Shown: positions 1 through 6,102 of the stretch, in pieces
Layout: each line of letters begins with the position of its first letter
How positions within the stretch are numbered: the stretch's first letter is position 1
Assembly: GCA_012522185.1 (NCBI GenBank)
Contig: JAAYKY010000055.1
Coordinates: 1-42,013, forward strand
From: Flavobacteriaceae bacterium
GTDB taxonomy: Bacteria > Bacteroidota > Bacteroidia > Flavobacteriales > Weeksellaceae
Length of the DNA stretch: 42,013 nt
Direction of reading: 5' to 3'
The notes under the pieces: generated by a model
The model's database searches: none
What the model was told of the DNA's origin: nothing
The model's input: the letters and a program-made list of their open reading frames with translations, nothing else
Program-made: the position numbers and the translations under genes

Positions 1-8
1 CCCTTATT

Positions 9-74
9 CCATAGATACTCCATAGATACTCCCAGTATACTCCCAGTCAACCCCCAGTATACTCCCAGTCAGAA
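9..74. repeat. 11-bp tandem repeat array, about six units
   Basis: Two exact copies of CCATAGATACT (9-19, 20-30) are followed by variants CCCAGTATACT (31-41), CCCAGTCAACC (42-52), CCCAGTATACT (53-63) and CCCAGTCAGAA (64-74). The period is exactly 11 bp, with a 22-bp higher-order period over 31-74. Bases 1-8 do not match the unit, so the array seems to start near 9. The period is close to one DNA helical turn. No function is assigned; it could be a slippage array or a set of phased protein sites. Confidence 0.8.
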
Positions 75-295
75 AACCCCAAAAAACCATGACATACATG
101 CATTTAAACGCCATAATAGGACAAAAAACGACATATTGCACAAAAAGCCGATACCCCAAAACGGCGAAATTTAAGCATCGATTTTTCAGCCTCAAAAACA
201 ACCAAAATCCAAGCCTCATTTTAACTTAAAAATACGGAAATTTACCTCCGAAATTCGGACAGAGATAAAGAAAAAATCACCACACAAACTTCTAG
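75..295. other. Gene-free stretch, no feature recognised
   Basis: This AT-rich stretch separates the tandem array from the IS982 remnant. A reading frame of about 70 codons crosses it on the minus strand (4-219), but its product is an aromatic-rich string partly encoded by the tandem repeat and resembles no family I know. I see no promoter, RNA gene or hairpin here. Confidence 0.5.
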
Positions 296-578
296 CCTGA
301 GTTCGATTATTAAAGATTAGATTTCAATGTTTCAAATTTCAGGGGAAGCTTTTTGGGTAGGAAGTGATAGGCAATAATGCCTGCAATCAGATTGGTTATG
401 AAATAGTTGAGCGTTTACTTTATCGGATAAGGTCATCAAGCTACCTTTCATATGGTTACGGATATTTGTGATTAAATCATAGAAATAGCCACTAAACATT
501 TGGCATCCAGAATGTTGAACACATAGCTATTTCTTGTTACATCCTACTTTTTATACAAAAAGATTAATCGAACTCAGG
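296..578 (-). mobile_element. Degraded IS982-family insertion sequence remnant
   Basis: Perfect 14-bp terminal inverted repeats (CCTGAGTTCGATTA at 296-309, its complement at 565-578) bound a 283-bp element. Minus-strand translation shows two transposase fragments in different frames. Fragment one, about 510-419, contains the stretch LITNIRNHMKGSLMTLSDK. Fragment two, about 408-310, begins NYFITNLIAG, contains IAYHFLPKK, and ends at a TAA touching the left repeat. These match the late catalytic region and the C-terminus of IS982-family DDE transposases as I know them. The N-terminal two thirds and the segment between the fragments are deleted. No target-site duplication is visible, which fits an old, immobile copy. 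Confidence 0.75.
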
Positions 579-587
579 TTAATAAGA

Positions 588-618
588 AAAGCCATCTCGG
601 TTGAATTGAAATGGCTTT
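588..618 (-). terminator. Terminator of the 638-1054 gene
   Basis: Stem AAAGCCAT/ATGGCTTT with a short loop, followed on the minus strand by a T-rich run. It lies just past the stop of the haem-b-like gene and 10 bases from the IS982 remnant. Nearly the same hairpin recurs at 1094-1124 after the next minus-strand gene. Confidence 0.65.
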
Positions 619-637
619 CAGGTATTCCAATGAGTAT

Positions 638-1054
638 TTATCCCAACCAAGCCTCCCATGGAATTCGGGAAACCACACAAGCAAGTGCTATAAGACCTAA
701 AATAGCCGGTGTAATTTTAACCACTTCAGATTTTTTCAATTTGGAATTGGCAACGGTAATTAAAATCACTGCCGCAAACATCATCAAAGGATGCTCCATG
801 GCATACAGCCGATTGATAGGATCTTTCATAGTGTTTTCTGTCCATTGCGCATAAGGAGAAACAAAATAAAGTACGACTCCCGCAATGAGTTGAATGTGAA
901 AAACGAGTGTGGTAAAGAAACTTAATTTGGTAATGAAATTATTTCTTGCCTTTTTGTTGATGGCATAATAACCGATCATCACAAAAAATAAAACGCCTGC
1001 TAACAGGGTCAGATAAGCCCAACCGCTGTGAAAATTTTGTAAAAAATTGTACAT
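638..1054 (-). CDS. Small four-helix membrane protein, cytochrome-b-like
   Basis: The 138-residue protein has four hydrophobic segments (about 12-30, 42-65, 85-105, 113-131) and almost no soluble part. Histidines sit at or in helices: HSGWAYL near residue 9, HIQLIAG near 53, EHPLMM near 88. That resembles small membrane proteins in flavobacteria often labelled cytochrome B, where such histidines may bind haem. Haem binding is an inference; no CxxCH motif is present. It is a single-gene unit with a good -7 box at 1079-1086 and its own terminator. The start is the ATG giving MYNFLQNF. Confidence 0.6.
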   Translation of the reverse strand: MYNFLQNFHSGWAYLTLLAGVLFFVMIGYYAINKKARNNFITKLSFFTTLVFHIQLIAGVVLYFVSPYAQWTENTMKDPINRLYAMEHPLMMFAAVILITVANSKLKKSEVVKITPAILGLIALACVVSRIPWEAWLG

Positions 1055-1078
1055 AATGTTTTTGCTTTTATTGCTTCA

Positions 1079-1086
1079 CAAAACTA
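1079..1086 (-). promoter_or_regulatory. -7 promoter box for the 638-1054 gene
   Basis: Read on the minus strand, TAGTTTTG fits the Bacteroidota -7 consensus TAnnTTTG in full. It lies 24 bases before the ATG. No TTG is visible at the -33 position, so only half of the promoter is supported. Confidence 0.45.
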
Positions 1087-1093
1087 TAAAAAA

Positions 1094-1124
1094 AAAGCCA
1101 TCTCGGTTGAACCGAAATGGCTTT
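1094..1124 (-). terminator. Terminator of the 1147-3558 receptor gene
   Basis: Stem AAAGCCAT/ATGGCTTT, with an inner CGGTT/AACCG pairing, followed on the minus strand by nine T residues. It ends the TonB receptor transcript and is a close copy of the hairpin at 588-618. Confidence 0.8.
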
Positions 1125-1146
1125 AGGTATTTATAACGATACTAAA

Positions 1147-3558
1147 TTAGAAGTTGAATTGGATCCCTGCGTTTACAGTTCTTCCGATCCCCCATCCGTA
1201 TCCGAATGCATCTTTTGTGATGATGTATTGCGTATTGGCAAGGTTTTTCACGTTACCTCTCAATCGTACAGACTGACGTCCAAATCTCAATTCGTAAGTA
1301 ACACCTGCGTCAAGCAACGCAAAAGGAGCTACTTCGTCTTGGATTTGAGTTTTTGGATTAAAAGTGGTTGGGTCAACCACAGCAAACATATTTGCGTAAT
1401 AGTTCATGTCAAAGTCAAATGAAAGTCTTCTTGTAACATCGAACTGAGTTCCTAATCCAAAGGTGAACTGAGCTGCTTCCGGAACTCGAACTCCTGTGAA
1501 ATCATGTTCACCCAATTCAGTCAATTGGAAAGTTTCGTTGTCTCTTTCCATTACTCTGGATAATCCATCATATTGCCAGTCACCGTAAGAAGCATAACCT
1601 CTCAAAGTCCATTTTCTAGCAAGTCTTGCCATGAAATCAACCTCAACTCCTTTGTGAACTTGTGTTACATTTGGGAATATTTTGGTATAATCAGGACCTT
1701 TTTCAGATGCACTGGTTTCAAAACGGTTGGCCCATTCTGTATGATACAAGTTTACATTCACTTTCAATGCTCTTGTGTTGTAACGGTACCCTACTTCAAA
1801 TCCTGTGATTTCTTCGTTGTCCACTTCTGGCTCATACAAATCAACCGTGTTAGGAACGAAAATATTATCAAGGAATGGCTGACGTGAATAGAATCCGGCG
1901 TTACCGAAAATCGCATGCTCATCGTTGAACTGATAAGCCAAACCTCCTTTGATGTTGTAACCTAATTTGTTTACTTTTTCTGATTCTGCTTCAGTTGCAT
2001 AGTTCCATCGGTCGATTTTCACATACGACTGATTGGAAATAGCTCCTTGTACGAATGCCGAGAAACCTCCCATTGCAAATTCAAATTGACCAAAACCTCC
2101 TTGGTAATTGATTTTCTCAGAGTTGTCATAAGCTACTCTTTGATCTTCACTTGCACTGTTGAACAAAGCGCTCCATGGATCTGCTTTGAATGATTCGTTA
2201 ACGATGTGAGGCGCAGCTCCATCATAAGCCTTTCTGTCTTGCCATCCTCTCAATCCTAAGAAATCAACCACTTGTCTGTAGTGATCTCCTTTGTAGAAAC
2301 GTAAGTCAGCTCCCACGTTGAAAGTAAAATATTCGTTGATGTCATAGTTCAAATTCGTAACCGCACCATACCAGAAGTGATTGTTCACAGAAGCACGAAT
2401 AGCTCCGTTTCTAAAATCACCACCGTTGTTACCGATTCCATCACCGTCTGCTAAGTTATTTGCATAAATCTGATCAAAATCAATTTCACCGTTTGCATTC
2501 AAAAGATTGGTCGTATTGCTTGAGCTACCCAAGTTTCCGGTTCCTCCACCTCTACCCAATGAAGCATAAACAACAGTTGACAATGACAAATCATTGTTGA
2601 TTGTCCAGTCCCAGTTCAAGTTCGCAACTGGTTTATGGTAATAGTTTCTTCTAAAGTTCAAAGCTTCTCCATTAAGGAATCCATAGGTATTATTGTATTT
2701 TTTTCCAAATCCACCTTCGGCTCCTCGATCCCACTGAGATTGAGATTTTGTCGAATAGTTTTGGTCATGCCACTGTGGCGCACCAAATACCATCAAGTTC
2801 AAATTGTGACGATCGTTTGGTTGAAATCCAACAGAGAAGAAATAACTCTGTCCCTGACCTGCTGTACCACGAGCAAACTTTCTGTGGCCTTGCCAATAGT
2901 CAAGTAACATAGAGAATCCCCATTTTCCTTGCAGTCCAGTATCATAAGAAACGGTTCCTTTGTAGTAACTATCGTTACCCATCACGAAACGAGCCATACC
3001 TCCTTTTGATTTTTCAGTCGCTTTTGTTACGATGTTCACCGTACCTCCCACTGAAGAAATCGCCAATTTAGAAGATCCTAAACCTCTTTGAATCTGGATT
3101 ACGTTGGCAACATCAGTCATAGAACTCCAGTTCGACCAATACATATTACCGTCTTCCATACCATTGATCGGCTGACCGTTCAATAAATAAGCCGTGTTGG
3201 ATTGATCAAATCCACGTAAAAACATTTTAGAATCTCCAAAACCTCCCGCTTGACCTGCTACATAAACAGAAGGAGTGTTTCTCAAAATTTCTGGAAACTC
3301 CACATTACCTACTGCTTTGTCTTGAATTTCCTGTTTAGTAATTGTCGAAACGGCTACCGGAGTTTTTCTGTCTTCCTCCAAGTCAATAATTCCTTTACCG
3401 ACAATTACAGTTTCAGTAAAAAATACATCGTCGTCCAATTCTTCCGAATCGACTACAATAGAATCCTGAACCTCAGGATCTACCTGTGCATAAGTTAAAG
3501 TCGCACCTCCCAGCATAAACAGGAAAGCCGTCTTCAATAAAGTAGAGTTTTGCCTCAT
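1147..3558 (-). CDS. TonB-dependent outer membrane receptor
   Basis: The 803-residue protein is a TonB-gated outer-membrane importer. A signal peptide (residues 1-24, cleavage after TYA) is followed by an acidic linker and then a plug domain at about 63-180, with TPVAVSTITKQEI, a PSVYV segment, LRGFDQSN and GGTVNIVTK. The rest is a 22-strand barrel ending in aromatic NAGIQFNF. It has no carboxypeptidase-regulatory-like domain, so it is closer to siderophore or cofactor receptors than to SusC. The substrate cannot be read from sequence, and no SusD partner is adjacent. It is a single-gene unit with its own terminator. A degenerate -7 box (CAACTTTG, 3585-3592) lies 27 bases upstream. Confidence 0.9.
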   Translation of the reverse strand: MRQNSTLLKTAFLFMLGGATLTYAQVDPEVQDSIVVDSEELDDDVFFTETVIVGKGIIDLEEDRKTPVAVSTITKQEIQDKAVGNVEFPEILRNTPSVYVAGQAGGFGDSKMFLRGFDQSNTAYLLNGQPINGMEDGNMYWSNWSSMTDVANVIQIQRGLGSSKLAISSVGGTVNIVTKATEKSKGGMARFVMGNDSYYKGTVSYDTGLQGKWGFSMLLDYWQGHRKFARGTAGQGQSYFFSVGFQPNDRHNLNLMVFGAPQWHDQNYSTKSQSQWDRGAEGGFGKKYNNTYGFLNGEALNFRRNYYHKPVANLNWDWTINNDLSLSTVVYASLGRGGGTGNLGSSSNTTNLLNANGEIDFDQIYANNLADGDGIGNNGGDFRNGAIRASVNNHFWYGAVTNLNYDINEYFTFNVGADLRFYKGDHYRQVVDFLGLRGWQDRKAYDGAAPHIVNESFKADPWSALFNSASEDQRVAYDNSEKINYQGGFGQFEFAMGGFSAFVQGAISNQSYVKIDRWNYATEAESEKVNKLGYNIKGGLAYQFNDEHAIFGNAGFYSRQPFLDNIFVPNTVDLYEPEVDNEEITGFEVGYRYNTRALKVNVNLYHTEWANRFETSASEKGPDYTKIFPNVTQVHKGVEVDFMARLARKWTLRGYASYGDWQYDGLSRVMERDNETFQLTELGEHDFTGVRVPEAAQFTFGLGTQFDVTRRLSFDFDMNYYANMFAVVDPTTFNPKTQIQDEVAPFALLDAGVTYELRFGRQSVRLRGNVKNLANTQYIITKDAFGYGWGIGRTVNAGIQFNF

Positions 3559-3671
3559 AACAATAATGTTTTATAATTACGGTGCAAAGTTGCAAACAGT
3601 TCCGATTATAATTGTTAACTGTCTGTTAATTTTATTAACTTGATTTCAACTTTTTGCATGAAATAAATCAG

Positions 3672-4535
3672 TTATCTCACAGCTTTTAAGCTCAAATCCT
3701 TATTGGAAGCGGAGTGTATGATGGCACCCGAAGAAATATAATCCACGCCCGTTTCAGCTACTTTTCTAATGGTCTCAAGGGTAATTCCACCCGAAGCTTC
3801 CGTTTTGCACTTACCATTGATGATTTTGACCGCCTCACGCATCTCATCATTGCTCATATTATCTAGCATAATGATGTCAACAAGATTGGTAGCCAATGCT
3901 TCTTTTACCTCATCCAGATTACGGGTTTCGACTTCTATTTTTAAATGGGTATAATAATGATCCAAATATTTACTCACCGATTCCACCGCTTGCGTAATTC
4001 CACCTGCATAATCATTGTGATTGTCTTTCAACATCACCATATCATAAAGCCCATAACGATGATTATATGCGCCTCCTATGTAAACCGCCCATTTCTCACA
4101 CATCCTAAAATTTGGAGTCGTTTTTCGGGTATCCAGAATCCGTACGTTTGTTCCTTCCACCGCTTTTACCATTTGATTGGCAAGGCTTGCAATCCCACTC
4201 ATCCTTTGCATACAGTTCAGCACTAATCGTTCTGATGTTAAAATTGAACGTGCCGAACCTTTCAGTTTCATCGCAATATCTCCTTTCCGGGCTTGTTGAC
4301 CGTCCTGCATGAAAACTTCAACCTGAAGTTTAGGATCGAAAAACTTAAAAATTTCTATGGCAAGTTCCACTCCGGCAAGCACACAATCTTCCTTGACCAA
4401 CAACTCTGCTTCTTCCTGAAGATGTTCGGGAACACTTCCCAAAGTCGAATGATCACCATCGCCCACATCTTCTCTGAAAGCTTCGGAAATAAAATGCTTC
4501 AACCGCTGATCGGTTACGTATTCAGGTCTTTTCAT
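3672..4535 (-). CDS. nadC: Nicotinate-nucleotide pyrophosphorylase (carboxylating)
   Basis: This is quinolinate phosphoribosyltransferase, joining quinolinate and PRPP to give nicotinate mononucleotide, CO2 and pyrophosphate in de novo NAD synthesis. The 287-residue length is normal. Family signatures are all present: EDVGDGD (22-28), SERLVLNCMQRMSGIA (101-116), the substrate-binding TRKTTPNFR (136-144), GGAYNHRYGLYDMVMLKDNH (154-173) and ASGGITLE near 247. No other NAD genes are in the window. It lies 69 bases after mdh, with the mdh terminator between them, so it probably has its own promoter. A near-consensus box (TATTTCTG, 4540-4547) sits four bases before the ATG. Confidence 0.96.
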   Translation of the reverse strand: MKRPEYVTDQRLKHFISEAFREDVGDGDHSTLGSVPEHLQEEAELLVKEDCVLAGVELAIEIFKFFDPKLQVEVFMQDGQQARKGDIAMKLKGSARSILTSERLVLNCMQRMSGIASLANQMVKAVEGTNVRILDTRKTTPNFRMCEKWAVYIGGAYNHRYGLYDMVMLKDNHNDYAGGITQAVESVSKYLDHYYTHLKIEVETRNLDEVKEALATNLVDIIMLDNMSNDEMREAVKIINGKCKTEASGGITLETIRKVAETGVDYISSGAIIHSASNKDLSLKAVR

Positions 4536-4551
4536 AATGCAGAAATAAAAA

Positions 4552-4579
4552 CGGTGGCTCTCAATTCAGACAGCCACCG
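4552..4579 (-). terminator. Terminator of mdh
   Basis: Eight-base-pair stem CGGTGGCT/AGCCACCG with a 12-base loop, followed on the minus strand by a T run. It sits between the mdh stop and the nadC start, so the two genes are probably separate transcripts. Confidence 0.8.
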
Positions 4580-4604
4580 CCAAATTTATTATTTTTAATT
4601 GAAT

Positions 4605-5531
4605 TTAAAATTTCAAATCGCCGTTCACCTCACGAACTGCTTGGGCAGCCGTTGCAAACTTTTCTTTTTCAGCATCGGTCAACCTGATGTCCACGATTTT
4701 TTCTACACCGTTTTTCCCGATGATCGCCGGAACACCTAAACAAATATCCGACTCTCCGTATTCGCCATCCAACATCAAAGAACAAGGAATCATCTTTTTC
4801 TGATCACATAAAATCGACTGAACCAAAACCGAAACAGCCGCTCCCGGTGCATACCAAGCTGAAGTCCCCAAAAGTTTGGTCAGAGTCGCTCCACCCACTT
4901 TGGTTTCTTCTACTACATAATTTTGCTCCTCTTCACTCAAAAATTCCGAAACCGAAACACCGTTTCTCGTCGCTTTTGAAATCAAAGGAACCATCCCCGT
5001 GTCAGAGTGAGCCGCAATCACCATACCGTCCACATCAGAAATCGGACAGTCAAGCGCTTCAGCCAAACGATATTTGAAACGAGCCGAATCCAAAGCTCCA
5101 CCCATTCCTATGATTCTTTCCTTTGGCAAACCTGAAGTTTTATGCACCAAATAAGCCATCGTGTCCATCGGATTAGAAACCACAATGATGATTACATCAG
5201 GCGAATGCTTAATCAAATTGGCCGTTACATCTTTTACAATTCCGGCGTTGATACCGATCAATTCTTCGCGTGTCATTCCGGGCTTTCTCGGTATTCCCGA
5301 TGTGATTACGGCAACTTTTGAACCGGCTGTTTTGGAATAATCTCCGGTCGTTCCGCTGATTTTTGTGTCAAATCCATTCAACGAAGCAGTCTGCATCAAA
5401 TCCATTGCTTTTCCCTCGGCAAATCCTTCTTTGATGTCCACCAAAACGACTTCCGAAGCGAAATTTTTCATTGCAATATATTCGGCACAGCTTGCGCCTA
5501 CTGCTCCTGCTCCTACAACAGTTACTTTCAT
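4605..5531 (-). CDS. mdh: Malate dehydrogenase, LDH-like type
   Basis: This NAD-dependent cytoplasmic enzyme of the TCA cycle interconverts malate and oxaloacetate. The 308 residues begin with the Rossmann motif GAGAVGA (7-13) and the NAD-selecting acidic residue in VDIKEG (31-36). The active-site loop IPRKPGMTREE (80-90) supplies the arginines that select malate over lactate. D148 and R151 lie in GGALDSARF, and catalytic His is H175. The loop around this His reads AAHSDTGMVPL rather than the GGHGDT form I know from other Bacteroidota, but the His and Asp are kept. TSAWYAPGAA further on is also typical. It ends in a strong terminator. Confidence 0.95.
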   Translation of the reverse strand: MKVTVVGAGAVGASCAEYIAMKNFASEVVLVDIKEGFAEGKAMDLMQTASLNGFDTKISGTTGDYSKTAGSKVAVITSGIPRKPGMTREELIGINAGIVKDVTANLIKHSPDVIIIVVSNPMDTMAYLVHKTSGLPKERIIGMGGALDSARFKYRLAEALDCPISDVDGMVIAAHSDTGMVPLISKATRNGVSVSEFLSEEEQNYVVEETKVGGATLTKLLGTSAWYAPGAAVSVLVQSILCDQKKMIPCSLMLDGEYGESDICLGVPAIIGKNGVEKIVDIRLTDAEKEKFATAAQAVREVNGDLKF

Positions 5532-5633
5532 GATATGTGTGATTTTTTAAATTAATTTTAGGGTTGTAAATATAATTAATTCATCCCAAACTATCTGATT
5601 TCAGACTATGATTGTTTTCAGATTCAAGTTTTT

Positions 5634-5915
5634 AAACCTGAGTTCGATTATACAAACAAAGTCAAAATTAATAAAAGTATTTGGATGCAAGGCGTATTTT
5701 TGAAGGGATAGCGGGCTATCTCGTGAAAATACAACGCAGCAGACGGATGCTTTTATGAACAGCAAAAGAATGAAACACTTTTAAACAGCAATCTGTTTCG
5801 GTTTTTCTTTCCACAATAACTTTTTATTTATCTTAATATCAAATATTCAAGAAAAATCTCACATCTCACTATTTAAAAGCGTTTTGACAAAGTTTCAATA
5901 ACCGAACTCAGGTTT
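5634..5915. mobile_element. MITE-like element sharing IS982-type inverted repeats
   Basis: Terminal inverted repeats of 17 bp (AAACCTGAGTTCGATTA at 5634-5650, complement at 5899-5915 with one mismatch) include the same 14-bp core that bounds the IS982 remnant at 296-578. The interior is unrelated to it and has no coding frame. It holds a hairpin at about 5691-5738 with GATAGC (5707-5712) facing GCTATC (5715-5720) inside longer imperfect arms. An 8-bp direct repeat AAGTTTTT flanks it (5626-5633 and 5917-5924, the right copy one base from the repeat), a plausible target duplication. Without a transposase it would need an IS982 enzyme supplied elsewhere. Confidence 0.7.
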
Positions 5916-5928
5916 GAAGTTTTTTTGG

Positions 5929-6007
5929 AGCTTTTTCCCGCTATCCGCTGCTATCTTTTTTGCTCGTTCCTCACAAAAAAGGATATCCGCTACTATCGGG
6001 GCTATGG
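5929..6007. repeat. Extragenic repeat with CTATCC / AAAGGAT hairpin
   Basis: The block holds GCTATCCGCTGCTATC followed by six T, a short spacer, six A, then GGATATCCGCTACTATC, so ATCTTTTTT can pair with AAAAAAGGAT. The same two modules in the same order occur at 28311-28330 and 28369-28390. I recall similar sequences scattered between genes in flavobacteria, but that is memory rather than a search. It directly follows the MITE-like element. Confidence 0.6.
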
Positions 6008-6035
6008 GTTTCATAAACAATTCAAAATTCACAAA

Positions 6036-6065
6036 AAATCCCTCCGGTCGCAACCGAAAGGATTT
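6036..6065 (-). terminator. Terminator of the 6103-8499 receptor gene
   Basis: Arms AAATCC/GGATTT and CGGT/ACCG around a CGCA loop, with two internal mismatches, followed on the minus strand by a T run. It lies 38 bases past the receptor stop. Confidence 0.7.
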
Positions 6066-6102
6066 CTCTTGTGATAAAAAATTATAAAAAATGAAACTTG
6101 TA

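Noticed and set aside
9-74. CRISPR array
   Set aside because: Units are 11 bp and directly adjacent without spacers, and there are no cas genes in the window.
4-219. Minus-strand reading frame of 71 codons at the left end
   Set aside because: It runs through the 11-bp tandem array, has low-complexity aromatic content and no promoter or homology that I can see.
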